Part shown: positions 9,511-18,855 of the stretch, one piece after another
How the letters are laid out: each line of letters starts with the position of its first letter
Position numbering within the stretch: the stretch's first letter is position 1
Source of the DNA: Chara braunii
Lineage: Eukaryota; Streptophyta; Charophyceae; Charales; Characeae
DNA: 32,370 nucleotides
Assembly: GCA_003427395.1 (NCBI GenBank)
Contig: BFEA01000665.1
Span: 358,329 to 390,698, forward strand
Reading direction: 5' to 3'
Program-made: the position numbers and the translations under genes
Notes under the pieces: model-generated
Databases searched by the model: none
What the model saw: only the letters and a program-made list of their open reading frames with translations
What the model was told of the DNA's origin: nothing

Positions 9511-10522
9511 TACTGAACGCCTAATCAAAGAGGGCTGTTCAGGTCCGAAAAGCAAGGAGTAGGCAATGTTCGCCTTGCGCGAGTTTCCGAGCCCACGTTG
9601 AACACACGCGTAAAGAACAACCAAAAAAAAAAAAAGAAAAAAAAAGCCACGGTGATCCATCCACAGACCTTGTCGAGGAATATATAAAAAGTTCATGTTA
9701 CCAAAGTGGCCCGGGACCACTTTCCCGGCCGGGCCAAAATTAAATCGAAAATAAAAAATAAAAATAAAAAGATTATATTTAATCATATTATTTCTTCTCA
9801 AAATATATAATATTAATTTTTAATTTTTAATTTGGCAAAGAATTTTGTTTTTTTTCCGATCCCACCCTGAGGCAAAAGTTGTTCAAGTTTTCTTTCCTGC
9901 ACAACAGAGTTTTCTTTAGGATTTTTTTTTTTTTTTCTTTTTTACAGGGACCTTCCCTGGCCCTTGCCCGGCCAGACTGCCCGGGCAACCACGGTGACCC
10001 GGGCGGACCCGGGCGGCCCGGTTGGTAACACATGAAAAAAGAAAAACAACAACAAAAAGAATACTAAAAGACAGCGAACAGTAAACTGCAGTTGCGCCAA
10101 CGCTACCTTATTCCCCCCACCATAACGCCTTATTATCATTGACTGCACCGGGCCAGAATAGAGCCTACATACATTCATGATGATAGGGAGTAGGGAGTCA
10201 TGTTCGGAGGAATAAGATAGATAAGCTATGCAAGCTTTAAATCATCAATTCAAACAAAGCTCTCCTCTCCCAACTACACCTCCACCTAGTCAAACAAAGC
10301 TCCTCTCCCAAATCCACCTCCACCTCTCACCGCACGCACGTTCTCCATCACACAGCAACAACTCTTCAACCGCTATATCCATAAACATCATCACTAATCA
10401 TCATCTATATCATGCTCACGACCACGCTGCTCATTCTCTCATCATCTATATCATGCTCTCCACCCCAATCAAGACTTATCATCATCATTCGTCATCGTCG
10501 TCGTCTTTGATGATCGTTATTC

Positions 10523-10710
10523 ATCCATCAATCAATCCATCAATCAATCCCATCAATCAATCCATCAATCAATCAATCCATCCATCAATCCAGCAATCAA
10601 TCCATCAATCAATCCATCAATCAATGAATCAATGAATCAATCAATGAATCAATCAATGAATCAATGATGGATAAGCATGATCATCCATCCATCCATCAAT
10701 CAATCCATCA
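10523..10710. repeat. CATC/AATC microsatellite block
   Basis: Interleaved CATCAATC and GAATCAAT repeats. Degenerate ATC/CATCAT repeats continue across about 10230-11270, including (ATC)n at 11238-11263. Open frames here are Ser/Ile/His/Asn-rich artefacts of the repeat. Confidence 0.9.
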
Positions 10711-11411
10711 ATCAATCGATAACCATCACCACGCTCAGCATAGGCGACCGTCAAAATTGACAATCATCAATCATCATCCATCATTACCGGTCATCATCTA
10801 TCATTACCTGTCATCATCAATCAATCGCCAGACATCATCACTCAATCAATCATCGTCTCGTCGTCATCATCAATCAATGCTGGTCAAGGATGATGATCCA
10901 TCCGTCCATCAAGCAATCAACCAATCAATAACCATCCCCATGCGCTCAGCATCAGGGACCGTTATAATTAACCATCATCAATCATCATCTCTCATTACCG
11001 ATCATCATCAATCAGTCATCAGACCTCATCACTCAATCATCGTCTCCGTGTTCACCAACGGGTGTAGTCAGATCACACACGATCATCTCACCAGGCATCG
11101 TGAACACCATCAGAAATGTCATCACGAACATCATCACGATTGCGCGTTTCGACCATGAGAACGTTTGTATCCTTCTTTCAATAATACTATACGACGTGCC
11201 TGTGCATCGCAATTGGCCATCGCTTGTCTTTCCTCTTCTTCATCATCATCATCATCATCATCATACCCGGTATCACCACGACCATCTACGGTTAATCCTT
11301 GCCCGTCGTCGTCAGGATCAACGCCATTGTCATTCAAACTGGTCTGATCTACCACACCACCATTGCCATCATCATCACCATTCCAGCATCTGCTTCTTCT
11401 ATCTCCCAGCC

Positions 11412-11570
11412 ATTCGCAAACGCGTCGCGGTGGGAGGGGAGGGGAGGGGAAGGGGGAGGACGGGAGGAGGGGAGGGGAGCAGGGAGGACGGGAGGAGGAG
11501 AGGAGGGGAGGGGAGAGTAAGAAGGCTGGGAGGGGAGGGGGAGGACGGGAGGAGGAGAGGGGAGAGTAAG
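11412..11570. repeat. Purine minisatellite GGGGAGG/GGAGGAC
   Basis: A nearly pure purine strand built from GGAGGGGAGGGG and GGACGGGAGGA units. It could form triplex or quadruplex structures (inference). A 33-35 bp duplication of GGGGTCATGG.AAGGACC follows at 11587-11632. Confidence 0.85.
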
Positions 11571-11785
11571 GAATGAACGCAACCAGGGGTCATGGGAAGG
11601 ACCTACGCAACAAGGGGTCATGGAAAGGACCTGGTTCAGAAACAAGAAGAGCAAGGAGGCTGACACGGAGAAACTGTCACAAGGAGAGAGGAGAGAGAGA
11701 GAGAGAGAGAGGATCTCAGACTGCATGCAGCATTTAGCATGACCTTTTCACATTCGAAGAGGGGAGAGAGAGAGAGAGAGAGGGC

Positions 11786-11834
11786 TTTAGGGCACCGCCA
11801 CACCACTCCCGGAATATGAAAACGACAAAATCTA
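11786..11834. repeat. Dispersed 49-bp repeat, copy 1
   Basis: It begins TTTAGGGCACCGCCACA and ends GAAAACGACAAAATCTA. It matches 20421-20469 at about 41 of 49 positions without gaps. Both copies follow purine-rich sequence. Confidence 0.75.
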
Positions 11835-12261
11835 TGGAGGATGTATCTTTCGATGTTTTTGTGGAAGATACATGCTCCATTTTGCACATTCGGCGAGTGA
11901 TTGAACGAGGGCCTAAGGCGTCAACACGCTTTGCACTCTCCTGCTCGTTCGCCTTGCCCCCATCTTCTTTTATCTTCCGGTTGTGCTCCACTGTGGTGGA
12001 GTTCTTCGGGGAAGTTCCTCGAAGAATTTGGGGCTCCCCCACACCCGTTTCTACTTTTTTTCCCTTTCGGTGATTTTGCCTGCCTATACTGAAGAATTCC
12101 CAATCACTGAAAAGTGGGAGTTCTCCTCTGTGTTCTCCTCTGTTTCTGAGGTTCTTAACTTGAGACTACGGTATCCCAATCACCCGTATCGTTTTTTTTC
12201 CCAAGAATTCCTTACAAACGGTCCACTGTATCAGGCCACAATTCTGGCCTCCGTGGAAATG

Positions 12262-12332
12262 GAGAGCACGATTTGCCCCTGCTGCAAGGCGCTGTTTTCG
12301 ATTTGGCCCTGCTGCAAGGCGCTGTTTTCGTA
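12262..12332. repeat. 30-bp tandem duplication
   Basis: GCCCCTGCTGCAAGGCGCTG then TTTTCGATTTG is repeated once as GGCCCTGCTGCAAGGCGCTG with TTTTCG. Confidence 0.85.
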
Positions 12333-12844
12333 AAAGTCCTGAAAGACCTGATGGGCGGACCCCCACAAAAACTCTTACGGGAAGAGCTCCGCACTTACCG
12401 AGACTCGGTGGAGCACAACCCTTCCTTTTTTCCTTTTCGGGGAAATTTTACCCCCTTTTTTTTGCCCTTTTTCTCTCCTTCCATATGGCCCCCAGTGGGC
12501 TCCCGTCACGTTTTTTTTCCTTCCATCCTTCTTTTTTCTTTTTTTTTTTTCGTTCTTTTTCCCTTCAAGTTCCCTTGCCCCTATTTTTCTCCTGATTCCC
12601 TACTCTGCTTGAGAAGAGATTTTTATTTTATTTTTTCCCCCTCAATTCCCAGCGGTCTCCCTACCCTACTCTTGTCCAGTTTCTAAACTACAGTTCCCAG
12701 CGGTCCCCAAAACTACAGTTCGGTATATTTCCCAAAGTACAGTTCAGGGGAGAAAATAAAATAAAATAAAAAATAAAATAAAATAAAATATGTTGACTCG
12801 AATTCCCAGCGGTCTCCAAAACTGCAGTTCGGGGTAACTTTAAC

Positions 12845-12930
12845 CGTAGTAAGCTTAGCCGTTTGGTTGGTTAAGCGTGCAACGCTCCAATGAGGAAGGG
12901 GTCGCGTGTCCGATTCTTGAGATCGGGATG
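12845..12930 (+). ncRNA. tRNA-like sequence or SINE head (uncertain)
   Basis: TAGCCGTTTGGTTGGTTAAG (from 12856) resembles a tRNA D-arm/A-box. GTCCGATTC at 12908-12916 resembles a B-box. I cannot fold a convincing anticodon stem, and the A-to-B spacing is long, so this is more likely a decayed tRNA-derived element than a working tRNA. Related phrases CCCAGCGGTCTCC.AAAACT.CAGTTCGG recur upstream at about 12648, 12697 and 12805. Confidence 0.3.
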
Positions 12931-13253
12931 AAGGACGAAAAATGCAAGGCCTTTCTTCTCCTTTTCCTTCTTTTCCTTTTTTTTTTTTTTTCTTAACTTT
13001 TTTTTTTTCCATCTCTTCATTCCTTCTTTCATTCTTCATCTGCATTTTTTGCCTCTGTTACTCCATAAATTTTCGGCTTCCAGTGCTTCAAAAATAGTAT
13101 TTTTTCCCATTAATCCGTACAAAGCCGATGGAGCTGAACGAAGATACACACACAATGACAGAGAACCTGTGAATGGACACAGATCGTATGCTGTCGAATC
13201 CTGATGTGATCAGAGATACAGTGATAGCAAATGGCCAAAAAAGATGCTCTTAC

Positions 13254-13255
13254 CG

Positions 13256-13289
<34 letters not shown>

Positions 13290-13419
13290 NNNNNNNNNNN
13301 NNNNNNNNNNNNNNNNNNNNNNNNNNNNNNNNNNNNNNNNNNNNNNNNNNNNNNNNNNNNNNNNNNNNNNNNNNNNNNNNNNNNNNNNNNNNNNTTTTTT
13401 TTTTTTTTTTTTTTTTTTT
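13254..13419. other. Assembly gap (105 N) between poly-A and poly-T
   Basis: N run at 13290-13394, preceded by 35 A and followed by 25 T. Open frames translated across it are meaningless. Confidence 0.98.
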
Positions 13420-13554
13420 CTTCCAAAAGCTGACTGTCTCCTCATCGGGGGACAGACATATATTTTTGTCTCACCTCACATTTTTTTTTAACTTGCGCTC
13501 TACCATGTCATGGAACATATCTTTCTTTCACTATTACCTACCCCACTACTCCTA

Positions 13555-14027
13555 AGCTGAATGGCTGAACGGATGGGCGGATGGATGGATGGATAAACAT
13601 GATTGAATGTGCGGCGGGGGAATGGATTTGTCTTTTTATCGCATTTTATGTCTTTTAAAAGAAGGGAGTGCTAATGAAAAGGGGATATTAATGTCCTTTA
13701 AAAGAAGAGAGTGTTAATGAAAAGGGGATATGAATAATCCCCTTTTCCTTAACACTCCCTTCTTTTAAAAGCCATAAAATGCGACAAAAAGACAAATCCA
13801 TCCCCTTCACATTAACATTCCCTTCTTTTAAAAGACATAAAAATATGCGAAAAAAGAAAACAAATCCACCCCCTTCATATCCCCTTTTCATTAACACTCC
13901 CTTCCTTTAAAGGACATAAATCGCGATAAAAAGACAAATCCATCCCCCCCGCCCGACATTCAACCATCTTTATCCATCCATCCATCCATCCATCCATCCA
14001 TCCGCCCATCCGATCACCCATTCAGCT
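13555..14027. mobile_element. Foldback element with long inverted arms
   Basis: The left arm starts AGCTGAATGG..TGA.CGGATGGGCGG, then GGATGGATGGATAAA, TTGAATGT, ATGGATTTGTCTTTTTATCGC, TTTTAAAAGAAGGGAGTG and AATGAAAAGGGGATAT (13555-13690). The right arm returns the complement in reverse order to 14027. The centre holds further inverted copies of the TTTAAAAGAAG.GAGTG.TAATG..AAGGGGATAT module. Arm lengths differ because the CATC tract on the right expanded. I see no clear target duplication. Confidence 0.7.
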
Positions 14028-14640
14028 CCAGAACGCTATTGTCGCGCTTTGTGATTAATAAAGCCAAAGCAATATTTCCCAAAACAAAGCAGCTGAAAAA
14101 ATGAGCCCAAAAAAATGAGGGGAAAAGAAAGGGGGGAAAGAAAACATGCGTTTGTCGCGCTCTGATTGCTCCTGCAGGTCCATCCATCCATCCAGCCAGC
14201 CAGCCAGCCCGCCTATCAGCCAGCCATCAGCCAGCCATCCACGTGTCCAACCAGCCAGCCATCCTGCCCATCCGTTCAGCCATTCAGTTCCAGAACGCTA
14301 TCAACATGCGTTTGTCGCACTTTCTGATTAATCAAGCCGAACCAATCTTTCCGTCAAAAAAAAAGAAAGGGAAAAAAGGAGAACGAGAAAACGCATTTGT
14401 GGCGCTCTGTTTGGCGCTCCAGGTTCATCCTTCCATCCATACATCCATTCATTCATTCAGCCAGTCAGCCATCCATTCATCCAGTCATCCAGTCATCCAT
14501 CCATTCATTCATTCATCCCTCGATGAATGCAATCAATCAATGCAATGAAATGCAATCCGTTCAGCAATTCAGCTCCAAAAAGAACATGCGTTTGTCGCGC
14601 TCTGATTGGTCCTCCAGTCGCCGGACCCCACCACCTACTA
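14028..14640. repeat. Complex satellite with ATGCGTTTGTCGCGCTCTGATT units
   Basis: The phrase GCGTTTGTCGCGCTCTGATT (with variants) occurs near 14148, 14308, 14394 and 14588. It is tied to CATTCAGCTCCAGAACGCTAT and CATCCATC/CATTCATT tracts. The right end of the foldback element shares this sequence. Confidence 0.7.
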
Positions 14641-14821
14641 TCCCGACGACACCAGGAGTGCCCCCCCCCCCCAAAAAAAAAATAAAAATAAAAAAAATCA
14701 CGGAAATTATGGCGCTGCTGTCAGAGCAGGTTTCAGACTGTCGAGGAATATTATAGCGCGGTTTGCGACAAAATCAGAGCAGGTCTCATACAATGTCTTT
14801 CTTTTTTTTTGTTTTTCTTTG

Positions 14822-15065
14822 TGTGGTCCTCGTGGACCACGCATCATCAGAAAGATCTCAACGTGGGGTCCATTTGGGACCACAAAAAAAAAATCACTTG
14901 CGACCTTAATCTCATTCCTCATCATGACGCGTGGGGTCCATTTGGGACCACAAAAAAAAAATCACTTGGACCTTACTCTCATTCCTCATCATGACGCGTG
15001 GGGTCCATTTGGTACCACCAAAAAAAAATCACTGGGACCACAAAAAAAATCACTCGAACGGCGAT
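14822..15065. repeat. 67-68 bp tandem repeat with GGTCC..GGACC hairpins
   Basis: GTGGGGTCCATTTGGGACCA starts at 14863, 14931 and 14998 (last copy slightly changed), followed by poly-A, ATCACTTG and ATTCCTCATCATGACGC. A related hairpin GTGGTCC TCGT GGACCAC sits just before the array at 14823-14840. Confidence 0.85.
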
Positions 15066-15440
15066 CAGATACGTTTTTCCAAGAGGCACGCAGTGTTGAA
15101 TCGATCAAAGCATTTCGCAATATCCACGTCGTCAAGCACATGTACTGTATGTGGCTTGAATGGCGAGATCAGATACGTTTCCAGAGATTCCATGGCATCT
15201 TCACAAAATCACTCGAAGAGTAGATCACCTAAATTAAAAATGAAAAATCACTCTCTAAGGTACCTGCGGCTGTAAGACTTTTTTCGTCGATTCAAAAAAA
15301 AAAAAAAAAACATCTGCGCCGATTGCGCTTTATACTACTAGGAAGTTGAAAAACTAAAAAGAAAAATCATCTCACTGACGAAAAGCAAAAGAAAACAAAG
15401 AAGAAAATCCGACACACAAGAAAACAACGCCCGCTTCTTT

Positions 15441-15603
15441 CCCATTCATCCATCTACCTCTTTCGATTCCCCCATTCATCCATCTACCTATTTCGATTCC
15501 CCCATTCATCCATCTACCTATTTCGATTTCCCCATTCATCCATCTACCTATTTCGATTCCCCCATTCATCCATCTACCTATTTCGATTCCCCCATTCATC
15601 CAC
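15441..15603. repeat. 30-bp minisatellite
   Basis: Units begin CCCATTCATC at 15441, 15471, 15501, 15531, 15561 and 15591. Because 30 is a multiple of three, the minus strand reads as repeats of MNGGIEIGRW; I regard this as incidental. Degenerate CATCTACCTATTTCGATT copies continue to about 16060, mixed with four copies of ACAGAGAA.G.GAA.ATT (15631, 15707, 15829, 16100). Confidence 0.9.
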
Positions 15604-16159
15604 TCTATTAATCGTACTCTCTATCGAGAGACACAGAACGAGAAGATTAACATGGCCCATTCAGCTTTTATCCATCGTCCCTGCTTTTCTTCCCTGCCGG
15701 AACGATACAGAGAACGAGAAGATTAACATGGCCCATTCAGGTTTCATCCATTCTATTTCGATCCGCCCATTCAACTCTACCTATTCTAATTCCAATCTTC
15801 TCTTCCTCTGTACCGTTAAAATTGGAACGATACAGAGAAAGTGAAAATTAGCAATGGGCCCTGCTTTTTTCCATTAATCTATCTACCTATTTCGATTGAT
15901 TGCCCCATTCATCTATAGCTATTTCGATTGGCCCTTTTCATCTACCTATTTCGCTTGGCCCATTCATCTACCTATTTCCATTATAATCTTCTCGGCCCAC
16001 GCTTTTTCAATTCATCTATAGCTATTTCGATTCGCCCTTTCATCTACCCATTTCCATTCTAATATTCCCTGTCTCTCTATACAGTTAAATTTTGGAAAGA
16101 TACAGAGAAAGTGAAGATTTGCATGGGCCCCTGCGAACGGATGACACGCATAGATCGAG

Positions 16160-16199
16160 AAATGGTCCATTCTACTAGAACGAATAGAATGGACCATTT
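16160..16199. repeat. Perfect 15-bp stem-loop
   Basis: AAATGGTCCATTCTA at 16160-16174 pairs with TAGAATGGACCATTT at 16185-16199 over 15 bp without mismatch; the loop is CTAGAACGAA. It lies inside intron 1. Confidence 0.85.
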
Positions 16200-16341
16200 A
16201 AAGGCGCACGTCCACGACTTTTACAATGACGGCAACCGGCTACGGTCAATTTAAATAAAAAAAATTAAAAAAAAAATGGACAGCCGTATGCAATGAAAGT
16301 TGCAGCTCTTACCAGCACCACTAGCATTGCAGGGGGGGGGT

Positions 16342-16345
<4 letters not shown>

Positions 16346-16375
<30 letters not shown>
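16346..16375. repeat. Poly-A tract
   Basis: About 30 A after a G run and TGTTTA at 16332-16345. Confidence 0.9.
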
Positions 16376-16377
<2 letters not shown>

Positions 16378-16980
16378 AGAATAGTTGCACGTACGGTACG
16401 GAGGAGAGAAAAAACAAAGCACTTGAATGCTTTTGAATCTATGGTGTTAATTCTACTCTCTAGTTGTAGTATGCTTTTCATGATCTCATCTTATGATTTG
16501 ATTGCCATGTATAGAGCCATCGAACTTCAAAGGAGTGGTTTTCTTGGCAAAAACAGACAAGAATGGCACATAACACGAGAGGCCAGTACCAACAATGTTT
16601 TGTCGATTTCACTTCGTTCCAGACTGAGGGGCCTTTTGCTCCACTACGCACCGAGTGTTAACATGAGAATGAATCTTCCGTTAGAACGTGGGAAAATACA
16701 CCGCCGTATTTTTCGTCTTTTGTGCATGCGGCGAGTAGTGGACTGCGGCCCTGAACCATTACTAATACACATGAAGCAGCAATCCTGATTCGCAGCAATC
16801 CTGAACTATAACTACCCGTCACTGACCAGGCTCAGTCGACGACGTTCTACTACCGTCTTCCCCCGAACACAACGCACCCTTATTTTGGCTGTATCTGGCC
16901 GGAAATATAGCTTGTATACATTCATTTTTAGGGTGCGTTATGTTCGGGGGACAGGCAGTGAGTGCCCTCATTTCACCCCT

Positions 16981-17023
<43 letters not shown>
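16981..17023. repeat. (CA)n microsatellite
   Basis: About 21 CA units. It is preceded by a split inverted phrase: CCCCCGAACACAACGCACCC (16860-16879) and GGGTGCGTTATGTTCGGGGG (16931-16950) pair over 20 bases with one mismatch. Confidence 0.9.
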
Positions 17024-17026
<3 letters not shown>

Positions 17027-17189
17027 TCCTCCCCTCCAAAGCATTCGTACTTCCAATCATCCATTCATGTAATCAATCAAGCATTCATTTACCCTATCAA
17101 GCATGAAGGCAATGTCAACACATCATGGCCGTACATGAACTTCGCATTCAGCATCCATTCGTCCATCTCGTTCCTCCCTCTCCCCATGC

Positions 17190-17226
17190 CCTCAGTCAAT
17201 CAATCAATCCATCAATCAATCAATCC

Positions 17227-17257
<31 letters not shown>

Positions 17258-17480
17258 CATCAATCACTCAATCAGTCAGTCAGTCCATCAATCACCCGCG
17301 CACGACGTCCATAACCATGAGCCTTCCCTCCGTTCATACATCCCATCCATCCATTCATACATCCCATCCATCCATCCATTCATCCATCCATTCATCCCTC
17401 GATGAATGCAATCAATCACTCCAATGAAATGCAATCACTCGATCAATCAGCCGATCAATGCAATGCAATCAATCAATCAA
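17190..17480. repeat. AATC/CATC microsatellite block
   Basis: (AATC)n at 17199-17263, (CATC/CATT)n at 17338-17400 and AATGCAATCAATC sequence to 17480, ending only about 30 bases inside intron 1 from the exon 1 donor. Confidence 0.9.
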
Positions 17481-17513
17481 TCAAATGCGTGTACGAGGTC
17501 CACATCCACCAAC

Positions 17514-18194
17514 CTTTCGCTGGAAGTAGTCTTGCGTTGATTGCCATCTCTCAGTCAACCGATCACGAACGCTCAACGCCGTCGACACGTAGACATCATG
17601 ACCGTCGGGATCTCTTCCCCATTTAGCAAGGGTATAATTGTAGTGGTGTTGGATGGATTGCCGCAGTGATACAGAGTCTGTCGGGAGAAGATCGTGGGGA
17701 ATGACCACGCCCAGCGCCCTTGCGCTGGCTCCCTGGCCTCCTCCTCCTCCTCCTCCTCCTCCTACTCCTCCTCCTACTCCTCCTCCTCCTACTCCTCCTC
17801 CATATCCACCTCCACTTCCCAATCCCACTCTGCTACTCCTTAGAGATCCTCTACTGCCACTACGAGCATGAAGACCACCTCCCCCTCCACCTCCACCTCC
17901 ACTTGAACCTGCTCCGTGGCTGCCACCATTGGGATTGTTAGCAGCACAAGTTTTGCATCCACTTGTGGAGCACCCCACGTAGCTGCCGCAGCTGCTACAC
18001 ATGTTGTTAGCACTGCTCAGCCACTGACAAGTGCTTGGACTCTGCTGTCTTCCTAACCCTCCTCCCCCACCTCCTACTCCTCCTCCTCCTCCTCCTCCTC
18101 CCCATTGACTTTGACAACCATAAATGTGCTCTTTGCCGTCGCCTGGCGATCCCTCTGCACTAAGGATTCGTCCAAAACTACCAGAGCTCCTCAT
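17514..18194 (-). CDS. Alpha-1,4-glucan phosphorylase, exon 1 (N-terminus)
   Basis: This is the first coding exon of a glycogen/starch phosphorylase (GT35 family), the PLP enzyme that releases glucose-1-phosphate from alpha-1,4-glucan. Residues about 174-227 match the family N-terminus: SLRQSIQHHYNYTLAK, then STALSVRDRLTERW and QDYFQRK. In known enzymes this region is the equivalent of SI..H..YTLA...ATA.S.RDRLIE.WN.TQ.YF. Residues 1-173 are an unusual extension: a short SSGSFGRIL start, glycine runs, a Cys cluster (CSSCGSYVGCSTSGCKTC), a second Gly run, an Arg/Ser patch and a long Gly run. The frame is open further upstream to a TAA, but the first in-frame ATG is at 18194, so I start there; an upstream exon cannot be excluded. 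The exon ends in AAG followed by the donor GTTGGT, at phase 0, and joins exon 2 in frame. The glycine tract is encoded by a CCT-type triplet repeat on the plus strand. Confidence 0.85.
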
Positions 18195-18700
18195 CACTTG
18201 TCGCAAACGCTGACCGATCAATTCGAAATTGCTACTTTTCGATTGACTGATTGATTTACTGACTGATTAGTTGCTTGATTGATTGATTGATTGATTGATG
18301 GATTGATTTATTACTGTTCAATCTACATAACTAGACTCTAGGATGGCAATCGTGAACTAAGCGAGGTGACAAACAGAAGCGAAGCCACAAGCGAATCCAA
18401 CCACTCTCGCTCGCTCGCCGATCGAAGGACTAGTAATTAACCGATGAACCGATCGATCAATTTATGATCCTTGACGATCAGCTGAGTAAGCGACTGATCG
18501 ATCGCTTCGTCTGATTGATCGATTGATTGACTGATAGATTGATTGGTTTTCGACTTATTGATTGATTCATAACTTGATTGGCTGATCGAATAAGATAGAC
18601 AATCAAACCGATCCGATCCCATCCGCCAGATCTGCACAACTCTCATCCTCTACCGACAGTCAGGCGAGCAACGACCGCCATAAAAATTCAAATGTTCCTC
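18195..18700 (-). promoter_or_regulatory. Upstream region of the phosphorylase gene
   Basis: The sequence 5' of the first ATG on the minus strand. It is rich in GATT/GATC repeats (18240-18310, 18515-18580), so the 5' UTR or promoter would be repeat-laden. I see no confident TATA box or start site. Confidence 0.35.
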
Positions 18701-18772
18701 GGCGACGATTACACGTCCGATCAGGACGGGACGACAAGCTTCCCCCCGCTCACCCGCACCACGAAACCCCGG

Positions 18773-18776
<4 letters not shown>

Positions 18777-18834
<58 letters not shown>

Positions 18835-18855
18835 CGTGTGTGTGTGTGTGTGTGT
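18777..18855. repeat. Compound (CT)n(GT)n microsatellite
   Basis: (CT)n to about 18817 then (GT)n to 18855. A 40-45 bp duplication of CTCTACCTCCCTCC..CTGCAAATCCCTGGCC follows at about 19055-19145. Confidence 0.9.

Larger units (their letters stand above)
7845..17513 (-). other. Giant intron 1 (9.67 kb)
   Basis: The intron between exon 1 (AAG, donor GTTGGT) and exon 2 (acceptor TTCATACAG). Phase 0 on both sides and uninterrupted family homology across the join support it. It is filled with SINE-like copies, a foldback element, satellites, AATC/CATC tracts, purine-rich tracts and an assembly gap, so its true length is uncertain. The open frame at 16423-16788 (plus) matches nothing I recognise. 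Confidence 0.8.

Noticed and set aside
15372-15599. MNGGIEIGRW repeat protein
   Set aside because: It arises from a 30-bp minisatellite whose degenerate copies continue without keeping the frame.
16423-16788. 121-codon plus-strand open frame in intron 1
   Set aside because: No recognisable domain, no promoter or splice support, and it sits in an intron among repeats. It is not listed as a gene.
17481-18221. Treating exon 1 as a complete 246-residue glycine-rich protein
   Set aside because: The first codon there is TTG, not ATG. The last residues before the stop come from reading past a GTTGGT donor into the intron, and the family homology ends exactly at that donor.
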